Shown here piece by piece: positions 34,025 to 43,087 of a stretch of 52,761 nucleotides of DNA. The notes under the pieces are model-generated. The model searched no databases and was not told where the DNA came from. It saw only the letters and a list, made by a program, of their open reading frames with translations. Source of the stretch: Pseudomonas_T sp032052615 (lineage in GTDB: Bacteria > Pseudomonadota > Gammaproteobacteria > Pseudomonadales > Pseudomonadaceae); the NCBI GenBank assembly GCA_032052615.1, contig DAMBWF010000017.1, forward strand, positions 1 to 52,761, read 5' to 3'. Position 1 is the stretch's first letter. Each line of letters begins with the position of its first letter. Position numbers and translations under genes: made by a program.

Positions 34025-35151
34025 TGCGCGTCCTGCATTTTTTCAAGACGTACCTGCCGCAGTCGGTGGGCGGCATCGAGCAGGTGATCTACCAGCTCTG
34101 CCAGACCACCTGTGCCCACGGTATCCGCAGCGAAGTGCTGACCCTGAGCGCCGAGCCCGAGCCCGAGTCGCTGATGCTCGACGACCATCGGGTGCATCGC
34201 GCGCGCCTGGATTTCCAGATCGCCTCCACCGGCTTCTCCTTCAGCGCCCTGCGTCGCCTGCGGGAGCTGGCCGCCGAGGTGGACATCGTCCACTACCACT
34301 TTCCCTGGCCCTTCATGGACCTGGCCCACGTGCTCATCCGCCTGGACAAGCCGACGGTGGTCACTTACCACTCGGACATCGTCCGCCAGCGCAGCCTGTT
34401 GCAACTCTACAAGCCGCTGATGCACCACTTCCTGGGCAGCGTCGACCGGATCGTCGCCACCTCGCCCAATTACCTGGAAACCAGCCCGGTGCTGAGCCGT
34501 TATCGGGACAAGGTGCGGGTGATCCCCATCGGCATCGATCGCGCCGGCTACCCCGAGCCCGACGCCGCGCGCCTGGAACGCTGGCGCGCTCAGGTGGGCG
34601 AGCGGTTCTTCCTGTTCGTCGGGGTCATGCGCTACTACAAGGGCCTGCACATCCTGCTGGAGGCCCTGCGCGGCACCCGTTATCCGGTGGTGATCGTCGG
34701 CGCCGGGCCGCTGGAGCAGCAATTGCGCGGCCAGGCGAAGACCCTGGGCCTGGACCGGGTGGTCTTTCTCGGGCGGATCGGCGACGAGGACAAAGTGGCC
34801 TTGCTCAAGTTGAGCAGCGCCATCGTCTTCCCGTCCCACCTGCGTTCCGAAGCCTTCGGCATTTCCCTGCTGGAGGGCGCGATGTTCGGCAAGCCGATGA
34901 TCTCCAGCGAGATCGGCACCGGCACCAGCTATATCAACATCCATGGCGAGACCGGCCTGGTCGTGCCTCCCAGCGACCCGGCGGCGTTCCGCCAGGCCAT
35001 GGCCTACCTCTGGGACCACCCGGACGAAGCGGCGGCGATGGGCGCGCGTGCGGAGCGCCGCTACCAGCGGTTGTTCACCGCCGAGGCCATGGGCGAGCAG
35101 TATGGCGCGTTGTATCGGGAGCTGTTGGCGGAAAAGCAAAAGGCCCGCTGA
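34024..35151 (+). CDS. wbpZ: WbpZ, D-rhamnan initiating glycosyltransferase
   Basis: A 375-residue GT4-type transferase. The N-terminus MRVLHFFKTYLPQSVGGIEQ contains the Gly-rich loop, and further blocks are VHYHFPWPFMD, TYHSDIVRQRSLL, FVGVMRYYKGLHILLEAL and RSEAFGISLLEGAMFGKPM, with the paired Glu of the GT4 active site. In P. aeruginosa WbpZ transfers the first D-rhamnose to the lipid-linked primer sugar laid down by WbpL, which is not in this window. It is the last gene of the operon; its stop codon lies within the loop of a strong terminator. Confidence 0.94.
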   Translation: MRVLHFFKTYLPQSVGGIEQVIYQLCQTTCAHGIRSEVLTLSAEPEPESLMLDDHRVHRARLDFQIASTGFSFSALRRLRELAAEVDIVHYHFPWPFMDLAHVLIRLDKPTVVTYHSDIVRQRSLLQLYKPLMHHFLGSVDRIVATSPNYLETSPVLSRYRDKVRVIPIGIDRAGYPEPDAARLERWRAQVGERFFLFVGVMRYYKGLHILLEALRGTRYPVVIVGAGPLEQQLRGQAKTLGLDRVVFLGRIGDEDKVALLKLSSAIVFPSHLRSEAFGISLLEGAMFGKPMISSEIGTGTSYINIHGETGLVVPPSDPAAFRQAMAYLWDHPDEAAAMGARAERRYQRLFTAEAMGEQYGALYRELLAEKQKAR

Positions 35152-35165
35152 TGCGGGCCTTTTTC
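35136..35165 (+). terminator. Intrinsic terminator ending the D-rhamnan operon
   Basis: An 8-bp stem AGGCCCGC (35141-35148) / GCGGGCCT (35153-35160) with a TGAT loop is followed by TTTTT and preceded by an A-rich stretch, so it can work in both directions. The wbpZ stop codon TGA is within the loop. It separates the operon from the convergent DUF1127 gene. Confidence 0.92.
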
Positions 35166-35230
35166 GGCGGTGGAGCAAGCGATCGGACTTCGATCGCGCG
35201 CCCGGTCCGGCGCGAACGAGAGCTGGTGGC

Positions 35231-35446
35231 TCAGCGCCAGAAGGGCTTGCTCAATTCGGCTTGGCGCTGAGCCTCGCTGATACCGGCGTCGGCGAGCAGG
35301 CGGGCATCCAGGCGGGCCAATTGCTGGCGGCTCAGAATGCGGCGTTGCCAGACGAACAGGGTAGCGAGAATGCGCAACGGCAGCGAAGTCTTGGCGCGGG
35401 TGGATTGGTTTTCGAAAATCAGGTCGGAACTGAGGGTACGTTCCAT
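35231..35446 (-). CDS. Small DUF1127-family protein
   Basis: A 71-residue basic protein with the DUF1127 core RILSRQQLARLDARLLADAGIS near the C-terminus and a Trp residue in LFVWQRR. Proteins of this group (YjiS-like) are small and of unsettled function; some bind RNA in alphaproteobacteria. AAGGA lies 7 bases before the ATG at 35446. The open frame continues upstream but without a ribosome site, in AT-rich sequence that looks non-coding. It is convergent with wbpZ. Confidence 0.87.
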   Translation of the reverse strand: MERTLSSDLIFENQSTRAKTSLPLRILATLFVWQRRILSRQQLARLDARLLADAGISEAQRQAELSKPFWR

Positions 35447-35771
35447 GGTGGCGTCCTTCCGCTTGTGGCGGGCTAGAGGGTTACGTCTGGCGCAAATCAT
35501 CCGCTTCCCAAGGCCGACTCCATAGTCACAGTTGACTAAAATTGTGCCGTGTGGCCAACGGCTTTTTAAAAACTGTACTGTTACCTGATTATTCGATCTG
35601 TTATGCCTTTGCACATTTATGGTGCATAATTTTACGAAAAGTGCTACCGATGTCGCTTTTATGGGCATTTTTGACGGTTACACACCGGTACAGTCGTTCG
35701 AAAAGCGTTACCTGTACCGATGGCGATTTCTGACGTTGAGACACCGGCCGGAACCGATGTCTCGCCTCTCA
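35447..35771. other. AT-rich intergenic region with spaced inverted repeat
   Basis: These 325 bp are clearly AT-richer than the surroundings, in particular 35530-35700. They must hold the promoter of the DUF1127 gene (minus) and the end of pntB. An inverted repeat CGGTACAG (35686-35693) / CTGTACCG (35712-35719) with an 18-base spacer is visible. A 63-codon plus-strand frame (35542-35733) shows no recognisable features and is not called. No T-tract terminator for pntB was found. Confidence 0.45.
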
Positions 35772-37220
35772 TCAGTCCACGGCCTTGACCATGTCCTCGA
35801 TGACCTTCTTGGCGTCGCCGAAGACCATCATGGTCTTGTCCAGGTAGAACAGCTCGTTGTCCAGGCCGGCGTAGCCGCTGGCCATGGAGCGCTTGTTGAC
35901 GATGACCGTGCGCGCCTTGAAGGCTTCCAGGATCGGCATGCCGGCGATGGGGGACTTGGGATCGTTCTTCGCCGCCGGGTTGACCACGTCGTTGGCGCCC
36001 AGCACCAGCACCACGTCGGTTTGACCGAACTCGGCGTTGATGTCTTCCATCTCGAAGACCTGCTCGTAGGGCACTTCGGCTTCCGCCAGCAGGACGTTCA
36101 TGTGGCCCGGCATGCGCCCCGCGACCGGGTGGATCGCATACTTCACCGTCACGCCGCGATGGGTGAGCTTCTCCGCCAGCTCCATCAGCGCGTGCTGGGC
36201 GCGGGCCACCGCGAGGCCGTAACCCGGCACGATGATCACCGTGTCGGCGTTGGTCAGCAGGAACGCCGCGTCGTCCGAGGAACCGGACTTCACCGGACGC
36301 TGCTCCTGGCTGCCAGCGGCCGGGCCGGCGTCGGCGTGGGCGCCGAAGCCGCCGAGGATCACGTTGAAGAACGAACGGTTCATCGCCTTGCACATGATGT
36401 AGGAGAGGATCGCGCCCGAGGAACCCACCAGCGAGCCGGCGACGATCAGCATCGAGTTGTTCAGGGAGAAGCCGATGCCCGCCGCCGCCCAGCCCGAATA
36501 GCTGTTGAGCATCGACACCACCACTGGCATGTCGGCGCCGCCGATGGGGATGATGATCAGCACGCCGATGACGAAGGCCAGCGCCACCAGCAGGGCGAAG
36601 GCGCCGATGTGGCCGGTGAAGGTGAACGCCAGCCCGAGGCCGACGATCCCCAGGCCCACCACCAGGTTGAGCATGTGCTGGCCCGCGAACTGCACCGGTG
36701 CGCCCTGGAACAGGCGGAACTTGTACTTGCCGGAGAGCTTGCCGAAGGCGATCACCGAACCGGAGAAGGTGATCGCGCCGATGGCCGCGCCAAGGAACAG
36801 CTCCAGGCGGTTGCCGGCCGGAATCGGATCGGCCATCCGGGCGACGATGCCCAGGGACTGGGGCTCCACCACCGCCGCGATGGCGATGAACACCGCAGCC
36901 AGGCCGATCATGCTGTGCATGAAGGCCACCAGCTCCGGCATCTTGGTCATCTCGACGCGCTTGGCCATGATCGCGCCGGCGCTGCCGCCGGCCAGCAGGC
37001 CGACCACCACGTAGCCGAGTCCGGTGATTGCGCCTTGGGCCGAGAACTGCGCGCCCAGCTTATGGATGAGACCGACGGTGGTGAGCACCGCCAGGGTCAT
37101 GCCGGCCATGCCGAACAGGTTGCCACGTCGGGAAGTGGTCGGGTGCGACAAGCCCTTGAGGGCCTGAATGAAGCATACCGAGGCGAGCAGGTAGAGCAGG
37201 GTGATCAGGTTCATGCTCAT
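35772..37220 (-). CDS. pntB: PntB, NAD(P) transhydrogenase beta subunit
   Basis: A 482-residue membrane protein of the proton-translocating transhydrogenase, which reduces NADP with NADH at the expense of the proton gradient. The first 270 residues hold about eight to nine membrane helices. The C-terminal NADP-binding domain shows IIVPGYGLAVARAQHA (dinucleotide-binding GxGxxA/V), HPVAGRMPGHMNVLLAEA, VVLVLGANDVVNPAA and KRSMASGYAGLDN, all standard for domain III. The ATG at 37220 overlaps the pntAB stop and has GGAG 9 bases upstream. It is the last of three coupled genes. Confidence 0.97.
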   Translation of the reverse strand: MSMNLITLLYLLASVCFIQALKGLSHPTTSRRGNLFGMAGMTLAVLTTVGLIHKLGAQFSAQGAITGLGYVVVGLLAGGSAGAIMAKRVEMTKMPELVAFMHSMIGLAAVFIAIAAVVEPQSLGIVARMADPIPAGNRLELFLGAAIGAITFSGSVIAFGKLSGKYKFRLFQGAPVQFAGQHMLNLVVGLGIVGLGLAFTFTGHIGAFALLVALAFVIGVLIIIPIGGADMPVVVSMLNSYSGWAAAGIGFSLNNSMLIVAGSLVGSSGAILSYIMCKAMNRSFFNVILGGFGAHADAGPAAGSQEQRPVKSGSSDDAAFLLTNADTVIIVPGYGLAVARAQHALMELAEKLTHRGVTVKYAIHPVAGRMPGHMNVLLAEAEVPYEQVFEMEDINAEFGQTDVVLVLGANDVVNPAAKNDPKSPIAGMPILEAFKARTVIVNKRSMASGYAGLDNELFYLDKTMMVFGDAKKVIEDMVKAVD

Positions 37221-37537
37221 CAGTGCTTCTCCGCATCGGACGCCTTGGGCGCTTTCTTCTTGAACATTTCCAGCATGCGCCGGGTGACCAGGAACCCACC
37301 GAACACGTTGACCGCCGCCAGGGCCACGGCCAGGGTGCCCATGGCCTTGCCCAGGGGGGTGACGGTGAGGGCGGCGGCGAGCATGGCGCCGACGATCACG
37401 ATGGCGGAAATCGCGTTGGTCACCGCCATCAGCGGCGTGTGCAGGGCGGGAGTGACGTTCCACACCACGTGGTAGCCGACGTAGATCGCCAGCACGAAGA
37501 TGATCAGGTTGTAGATCCCGGGGGAAATCAGGTCCAT
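37220..37537 (-). CDS. pntAB: PntAB, NAD(P) transhydrogenase alpha subunit part 2
   Basis: A 105-residue membrane protein corresponding to the C-terminal membrane part of the single-chain alpha subunit of E. coli. It has about three hydrophobic helices, with WNVTPALHTPLMAVTNAISAIVIVG as the hallmark and GKAMGTLAVALAAVNVFGGFLVT near the end, then a charged tail KKKAPKASDAEKH. The split of PntA into AA and AB is usual in Pseudomonas and alphaproteobacteria. It lies 12 bp after pntAA and overlaps pntB by 1 codon region. Confidence 0.96.
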   Translation of the reverse strand: MDLISPGIYNLIIFVLAIYVGYHVVWNVTPALHTPLMAVTNAISAIVIVGAMLAAALTVTPLGKAMGTLAVALAAVNVFGGFLVTRRMLEMFKKKAPKASDAEKH

Positions 37538-37549
37538 GTCAGTGCTCCC

Positions 37550-38671
37550 TTAGCCATTCTTGCGCACGAGTTGGCCGTCGCGGCACATCAGGCACGCGGC
37601 GACGATGTCGTCGTCGAGGTTGAGGTGGAAGCGGCCTTCGCCGTCGATCACCAGCTTGAGAAAGTCCAGCAGGTTGCGGGCATAGAGCGCCGAGGCGTCC
37701 GCCGGCACCAGCGCCGCCAGGTTGACGTGTCCCACCAGGGTGACGCCGTGCTTGACCACCACCTGGCCGGGCTCGGTCAGCGGGCAGTTGCCGCCTTGGG
37801 CGGCGGCCAGGTCGATCACCACCGAGCCGGGCTTCATCGCCTGGACGGTGGCCTCGTGAAGCAGGGTCGGCGCCTTGCGGCCGGGAATCAGGGCAGTGGT
37901 GATGACCACGTCGGCCTGCAGGGCGCGCTCGTGCACCGCGCGAGCCTGGCGTTCCATCCACGAGGCGGGCATCGGCCGCGCGTAGCCGCCCACGCCTTGG
38001 GCGCATTCGCGCTCCTCGTCGGTCTCGAAGGGTACGTCGATGAATTTCGCGCCGAGGGATTCGATCTGCTCCTTGACCGCCGGGCGCACGTCGGAGGCCT
38101 CGATCACCGCGCCCAGGCGCTTGGCCGTGGCGATGGCCTGCAGGCCGGCGACGCCGGCGCCGAGGATCAGCACGCGGGCGGCCTTCACCGTGCCGGCGGC
38201 GGTCATCAGCATGGGCATGAAGCGCGGGTAGTGATGGGCGGCCAGCAGCACCGCCTTGTACCCGGCGATGTTGGCCTGGGAAGACAGGACGTCGAGGCTC
38301 TGGGCGCGGGAGGTGCGCGGCGCGGCTTCCAGGGCGAAGGCCGTGAGGCCCCGCTCGGCCAGCCGGGCCAGGGTGTCGCTGTCGAAGGGATTGAGCATGC
38401 CGATCAGCACCGCGCCGGGGGCGAAGCGAGCCAGTTCGGCCTGGTCCGGGGCGTTGACCTTGAGCACCAGTTCGGCGCCAAGGGCGGCGTCGGCGTCGCC
38501 CAGGCCGGCTCCGACCGCCTCGTAGGCCTCGTCCGGCAGGCTGGCGGCGGCGCCCGCTCCGCGTTGCACGGTGACCCGGTGGCCTTGGCCGATCAGTTTC
38601 TTGACGGTCTCGGGAGTGGCCGCGACGCGGGTCTCTCCGACACGGGTTTCGAGAGGAACACCTATGTGCAC
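37550..38671 (-). CDS. pntAA: PntAA, NAD(P) transhydrogenase alpha subunit part 1
   Basis: A 373-residue cytoplasmic NAD(H)-binding subunit related to alanine dehydrogenase. It shows GVPLETRVGETRVAATPETV at the N-terminus, RTSRAQSLDVLSSQANIAGY, the Rossmann motif GAGVAG (171-176) with EASDVRP downstream, and DLAAAQGGNCPLT. The start is a GTG at 38671: AGGAG lies 7 bases before it and the protein then has the family's normal length; the longer frame up to ATG 38722 would include non-family residues. First gene of pntAA-pntAB-pntB. Confidence 0.95.
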   Translation of the reverse strand: MHIGVPLETRVGETRVAATPETVKKLIGQGHRVTVQRGAGAAASLPDEAYEAVGAGLGDADAALGAELVLKVNAPDQAELARFAPGAVLIGMLNPFDSDTLARLAERGLTAFALEAAPRTSRAQSLDVLSSQANIAGYKAVLLAAHHYPRFMPMLMTAAGTVKAARVLILGAGVAGLQAIATAKRLGAVIEASDVRPAVKEQIESLGAKFIDVPFETDEERECAQGVGGYARPMPASWMERQARAVHERALQADVVITTALIPGRKAPTLLHEATVQAMKPGSVVIDLAAAQGGNCPLTEPGQVVVKHGVTLVGHVNLAALVPADASALYARNLLDFLKLVIDGEGRFHLNLDDDIVAACLMCRDGQLVRKNG

Positions 38672-39092
38672 TGAAAATCTCCTGCGTATCGTTGTCGTTA
38701 TCCCGTGCACTACGTTCGGCACCCGGGGTGGGGCAGATCAGCACAAATGCGGTATCGGACATGCATACCGGTGGCGCGGCATTGTGCAACCGAAGCGGAA
38801 GGCCTTCAAGAAGTTCTGAAGTGCAACGAGCCGGTAACTACAAGTCATTTGCTGACTATGTTCGGCAGTGAGAGGGGGAAAGGCCCGACGGACCCAGGGT
38901 TTCAGGCCGTCGTGACGATTTGACGTCGGCCCGAACATGGTCGAGCTGAATGCCCGGGCATGAGAATACCCTTCGCAACCGCATTACGCGTTTTTATTTC
39001 AAATGATTGATTAATAAGGATTTTATAAAATCCAAGTAAAGTCGCTGCGAATTCTTGTAGTGGACCGTTAGCAGACTACCTAAACGGCGACG
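38672..39092. other. Intergenic region with 16-bp AT-rich palindrome
   Basis: The 421 bp upstream of pntAA and downstream of the MalT-like regulator, both on the minus strand, contain no convincing gene; frames of 66-82 codons are unlike known proteins. Near 38990-39060 the sequence turns AT-rich and contains the perfect palindrome GGATTTTATAAAATCC (39018-39033), with another, TGCCCGGGCA, at 38951-38960. The palindrome may be an operator for pnt or part of the end of the regulator's transcript. Confidence 0.45.
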
Positions 39093-41504
39093 TCAGGCCA
39101 GCAGTCCCAGATGCTTGGCGCGCATCACCGCCTGGGTCCGGCGTTTCACGCCGAGCTTGCAGTTGATCTTCTTCGCATGGGTTTTCACGGTGTTGACCGA
39201 GATGAACAGGTGACTGCCGATTTCCTCGTTGGAATAGCCCTCGGCGAGCAGGTGCAGTACGGCGCGTTCGCGTTGGCTGAGCAGGGCCGGGGCGTCAGGG
39301 GCGGCGCCCGGAAGGAAGGTGGGTTCGTCGAGGCCGTCCAGGGCTCGGCGGGCTTCCCGGCAGAAGGGCCGGAGGTGCTGGGACTCGGCGCGTTGCAGCA
39401 CATGGCGCAGTGCCTCGCGGGCGATTTCCACATGGCCCATGGCCCCCTGCGCCCGGGCCAGCAGGAGCGCGTTGCGCAGGGCCAGGTCCGGGGCGAAGCA
39501 AGGCGACATCCAGGGGCGATCGTCATCGAAATAGCGCTGGATGCGCCGCCCGATGCTCTCCACGTGGGCCCAGTTGCCTTGGGCCGCCAACACCTCCATG
39601 CGTTGCAGGCTGAGCATGCCCATGTAGGCCAACCGCCAGACCCGCTGGCAATGCATGCGCCGTTCGGCTTCGCCAAGCCAGGCGAAGGCGCGCTCGAAGC
39701 GCCCCCGACGCGCGGCCGCCTCGGCCAGCCCCAGGTAGGCCAGCAGGACCTGGGGATCGGCGCATTCCTGGGCCAGCGCGAGCCCTTGTTCCAATCGGTA
39801 TTCGGCGGCGTCGAGGCGATCTTCCAGCAGGTGCAGGCGCCCTTGGGCCAGCCGCAGCCGGCCCAGCAGCAGGGTATCCCGGGTGTCGCGGCGGGCGACC
39901 AGCGCCAGGCTGGCCTCGATCAGTTGACGGGCCCGGGCGTTCTCGCCCCGGAGCATCAGCCCTTGAACCCGGTCCAGGTCGAGAAGCACTTCGAACGGCA
40001 CGCTGCCCTGGCGGCGCGCTTGTTCCAGCGCCGTGTTGAGGGCCGGCCAGGCCTGCTCGGGATGGCCGCTGGCGAAGGCGATGCGGGCCAGGGCCGAATG
40101 GCAGAGCAGGGCGGCCATCCAGTCCTGCTCGTCGAGTCCGGCGAGAGCCTCGCGGCAATCGCGCCGCGCTTCCTCGGCGGAGCGTCCGCGCAGGGCGCCG
40201 AGGGCGCCGCGCAGCGCCTGGGCGTTGGCCAGCAGGCGCTGGGTGCGGCGCTCGTCCGCCTGGGGCAGGAAGCGCCCGAGGGTGGCCAGGCAGGCTTCCG
40301 CCTCGTCCAGCCGCCAGGCCAGCAGCAGCGCCCAGGCGTTGAGCACCACCAGCCTCGGCGTGCTGTCCAGCAACGGGGCCGGCAGTCGCTCGCGCCAGGC
40401 CAGCAGGTGTGCCAGATGCCGGTCCCCGGTCAACCATTCCTGGCCGAGCTGCTCCAGGTAGCTGGCCGCGACTTCCGGCTGGTCGGCGCTCAGGGCCTGC
40501 TCGATGGCTTCTTCCACCTGGCCGGCGGCGGCGAACAGGCGGCAAGCCCGCAGGCGCAGCGCGGCGGGCATGTGGCCCTCGGGGTGGGCGCGCAGAGCCC
40601 GGGCCACCGCCGGCAGCGGCCGGTACCACACGCCCTGGCGGTCCAAGGGCAGGAAAAAGGCGTGGCGGCGCAACAGGCGCTCGAAGCGTGCCGCGCCGTC
40701 CCGCTCTTCCCAGAGCTGGGCACAGAATTCGAGGGATAGGCGTGGCAGGTGCATGAGGGTCAGCAAGTCTTCCCGCTCCCCGGTCTCCAGGCGGGCAAGG
40801 ACTTCATGGTCGAGGTAGGCCTTCAGCCAGCAGGGGCCGGCGTTGCCGGCGGATGAGCGGGCGGCCAGCAACAGGGGAACGCCGGCGCACCAGCCGAGGG
40901 TCTCGCGCCACAGCGGGCCGGGTTGCCAGTCGCTGTCCGGGTGAGTCAGACGCTCGGCCAGCCGCTGGGTCTCGTGCTCGTCGAAGGCCAGCTCGCTGGC
41001 GTCCAGTTCCAGCAATTCGCCGGCCAGCAGGAGCCGTGGCAGGTTCCAGGCGGGCCGCTGGCGAGCGCTGACCACCAGGCGCAGCGGCGAATCGGGCCAG
41101 GCCAGCAACCGGTCGAGGCAGGCGTCCAGGTCGGGATCGGGGTCGTGGGGGTAGTCGTCCAGGATCAGCCAAAGCGGCTGGGTACGCGCCGCCAGCACGG
41201 CAGCCAGGGCCCGCTCGTCCGGCAGCGGCTCGCCAAGGGGGGCGGCCAGTGCCTTCAACAGGGCGGCGAGGCCAGTGGGCCGCCCCCCGAGGCTCAGCCA
41301 CACCCAGGGCGGCGTCGGCGCCAGGGCCAGGCATTCGCCGAGCAGCACGGTCTTGCCGAAGCCCGCCGGGGCGAGCAGCAGGCGCAGGCGCCAGTCGCCG
41401 TCGCGCAATCGTCCGGTCAGGCGCGGGCGCGGCAGGTGCGCCGGCGGCAGGCGTGGAAGGCCGGCGGGCCGGCAATCGGTGACACCGGGGCTGGAGCGCG
41501 GCAT
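39093..41504 (-). CDS. MalT-like (LAL-type) LuxR-family transcriptional regulator
   Basis: An 803-residue regulator. The N-terminal STAND ATPase part has Walker A APAGFGKT (45-52) and a Walker B-like LWLILDDY, the middle is a long helical region resembling TPR repeats (about 400-700), and the C-terminus is a LuxR helix-turn-helix with LSQRERAVLHLLAEGYSNEEIGSHLFIS and VNTVKTHAKKI. This is the MalT design, in which a small ligand triggers oligomerisation. The ligand is unknown. It lies on the same strand downstream of the DUF1302/DUF1329 pair with a strong hairpin between, so it probably has its own promoter; in Pseudomonas such regulators are often seen beside such pairs. Confidence 0.92.
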   Translation of the reverse strand: MPRSSPGVTDCRPAGLPRLPPAHLPRPRLTGRLRDGDWRLRLLLAPAGFGKTVLLGECLALAPTPPWVWLSLGGRPTGLAALLKALAAPLGEPLPDERALAAVLAARTQPLWLILDDYPHDPDPDLDACLDRLLAWPDSPLRLVVSARQRPAWNLPRLLLAGELLELDASELAFDEHETQRLAERLTHPDSDWQPGPLWRETLGWCAGVPLLLAARSSAGNAGPCWLKAYLDHEVLARLETGEREDLLTLMHLPRLSLEFCAQLWEERDGAARFERLLRRHAFFLPLDRQGVWYRPLPAVARALRAHPEGHMPAALRLRACRLFAAAGQVEEAIEQALSADQPEVAASYLEQLGQEWLTGDRHLAHLLAWRERLPAPLLDSTPRLVVLNAWALLLAWRLDEAEACLATLGRFLPQADERRTQRLLANAQALRGALGALRGRSAEEARRDCREALAGLDEQDWMAALLCHSALARIAFASGHPEQAWPALNTALEQARRQGSVPFEVLLDLDRVQGLMLRGENARARQLIEASLALVARRDTRDTLLLGRLRLAQGRLHLLEDRLDAAEYRLEQGLALAQECADPQVLLAYLGLAEAAARRGRFERAFAWLGEAERRMHCQRVWRLAYMGMLSLQRMEVLAAQGNWAHVESIGRRIQRYFDDDRPWMSPCFAPDLALRNALLLARAQGAMGHVEIAREALRHVLQRAESQHLRPFCREARRALDGLDEPTFLPGAAPDAPALLSQRERAVLHLLAEGYSNEEIGSHLFISVNTVKTHAKKINCKLGVKRRTQAVMRAKHLGLLA

Positions 41505-41627
41505 GGCGGTCTCGTGGCGTTCTCGCGGAACGCATTGTTGTTATGACGTGGACCCTGCCGCGAGACTAGTCGCCCGAAAGGTGGCGATGAACGAGGATGG
41601 CCGAGGGTGATGGTGGCCCATAAGCGA

Positions 41628-41652
41628 CGCGCCCACCGTTGCGGTGGGCGCG
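41628..41652. terminator. Strong hairpin after the DUF1329 gene
   Basis: A perfect 10-bp stem CGCGCCCACC / GGTGGGCGCG with a 5-base loop lies 28 bp past the DUF1329 stop (minus-strand reading). T-poor flanks, so termination may be partial or the element may stabilise the upstream mRNA. It separates the envelope pair from the regulator gene. Confidence 0.65.
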
Positions 41653-41680
41653 CGGGCCCGGACGCGCCGGGGGCGAAAGG

Positions 41681-43072
41681 TCAGCGGATGCCGGCGTTGC
41701 GCAGCGCGGCGGGGGTGTAGTCGGCGGCGGAGGCCTTGAAGCCGAATTCGAAGCTGCGCTTCTCCTCGTTCTTCATGCCCAGCGCCAGGTAGCGGCCGCC
41801 GATGAGGTCGTACAGCACCTCGACCGTGTAAGCCGGTACCTGGTGGTCGTAGTAGAACTGCTGGTGGCCCTCGGCGACCCGCCACAGCGCGCCGCGACCG
41901 TCGTAGTGGTCCACCAGGGCCACCTGCCAGCTATCCTCGTCGATGTACATGTGGCGCTTGGCGTAGATGTGCCGTTCGCCGCTCTTCACCGTGCCGACCA
42001 CTTCCCAGACCCGGTGCAGCTCGTAGCGGGTCAGGTCCTGGTTGATATGCCCCGCCTTGATGATCTCGTCGTATTTCAGGGTCGGCGAGTCCAGCTTGTA
42101 GCTGTTGTAGGGGATGTACATCTCGCGCTTGCCCACCAGCTTCCAGTCGTAGCGGTCCGGCGCGCCGGAGAACATGTCGAAGTTGTCCGAGGTGCGCAGG
42201 CCGTCGGCGGCGGTGCCGGGGCCGTCGTAGGCCACTTGGGGCGCGCGGCGCACGCGGCGCTGGCCGGCGTTGTAGATCCAGGCCAGGCGCGGCTCCTTCA
42301 CCTGGTCGAGCGTCTCGTGGACCAGCAGCACGTTGCCCGCCAGGCGCGCCGGGGCGGTCACCCGCTGCTTGAAGAAGGAGAGGATGTTGGCGGCCTTGCC
42401 CGGGTCCATGTCCGGGATGTCCTGCGGGGACGCCACCTCTTCCTCGAAGCGGATCGGTGTGTAGCTGCCGTTGGTCTGAGGGGTGGCCTGGGTGATGATC
42501 CGCTTGAGGTTGCCGCCGTGGTAGCGGGTGATGTGGTTCCACAGCACCTCGACGCCGTTCTTCGGGATCGGGAAGGCGTAGTAGCGGCTCTGCTCGAAAT
42601 TGGCCAGGCCGTTGCCGTCGTTGATCGGCTGTACGTTCACCGCGCTGCGCTTGATCGCCCCGTAGATGGCCTCGGGCAGCGCCACGGTGCGGTGGCTGGG
42701 GTAGACCGGGATGCGGTAGGTCTCGGGATAGCGCTTGAACATCGCCTGCTGCCCCTCGGACAGCTTGTCCTTGTACTGCCCCACGTTCTGCGCGGTGATG
42801 ACGAACAGCGGCTTTTCGTTGGCGAACGGGTCGGCGAGGAAGCCCTTGGCGTCCACCGCGCCGGCGTTCTTCGGCAGGCCGCCGGTCCATTCGGGGATCG
42901 AGCCGTCGGCGTTGCCGGCCTTTTCCGCGCCGATGGGGGTGAGGCTGGCGCCGAGTTTGGCGGCCTCCTCGGGGGAAACGGCGGCCAGGGCGCCGCCGCC
43001 GATCAGCGTGAGCGCCAGGGCGCCGCAGTGGAAGAAGCGTCGCGCGGGGATGAGGGGTCTGTGCGTATGCAT
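41681..43072 (-). CDS. DUF1329 exported protein
   Basis: A 463-residue exported protein with a basic N-terminus and signal peptide (GALALTLIGGGALAA). Family features are VSPEEAAKLGASLTPIGAEKAGN and GSIPEWTGGL just after the cleavage site, RYYAFPIPKNGVEVLWNHITRY, and KREMYIPYNSYKLDSPTLKY. DUF1329 proteins have a LolB/LppX-like fold and are thought to carry a hydrophobic ligand between membrane and periplasm. They almost always accompany DUF1302 outer-membrane proteins, as here (15 bp downstream of it). TGGAG precedes the ATG at 43072. The pair is linked to uptake or export of hydrophobic or steroid-like compounds in some species; the ligand here is unknown. Confidence 0.93.
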   Translation of the reverse strand: MHTHRPLIPARRFFHCGALALTLIGGGALAAVSPEEAAKLGASLTPIGAEKAGNADGSIPEWTGGLPKNAGAVDAKGFLADPFANEKPLFVITAQNVGQYKDKLSEGQQAMFKRYPETYRIPVYPSHRTVALPEAIYGAIKRSAVNVQPINDGNGLANFEQSRYYAFPIPKNGVEVLWNHITRYHGGNLKRIITQATPQTNGSYTPIRFEEEVASPQDIPDMDPGKAANILSFFKQRVTAPARLAGNVLLVHETLDQVKEPRLAWIYNAGQRRVRRAPQVAYDGPGTAADGLRTSDNFDMFSGAPDRYDWKLVGKREMYIPYNSYKLDSPTLKYDEIIKAGHINQDLTRYELHRVWEVVGTVKSGERHIYAKRHMYIDEDSWQVALVDHYDGRGALWRVAEGHQQFYYDHQVPAYTVEVLYDLIGGRYLALGMKNEEKRSFEFGFKASAADYTPAALRNAGIR

Positions 43073-43087
43073 GTCTACTCCATTGCT

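Noticed and set aside
35542..35733. 63-codon plus-strand frame in the AT-rich gap
   Set aside because: No Shine-Dalgarno sequence or family resemblance; frames of this size are expected by chance in AT-rich DNA.
38571..38938. Short frames upstream of pntAA on both strands
   Set aside because: They overlap the pntAA start region or the intergenic gap and have atypical composition.
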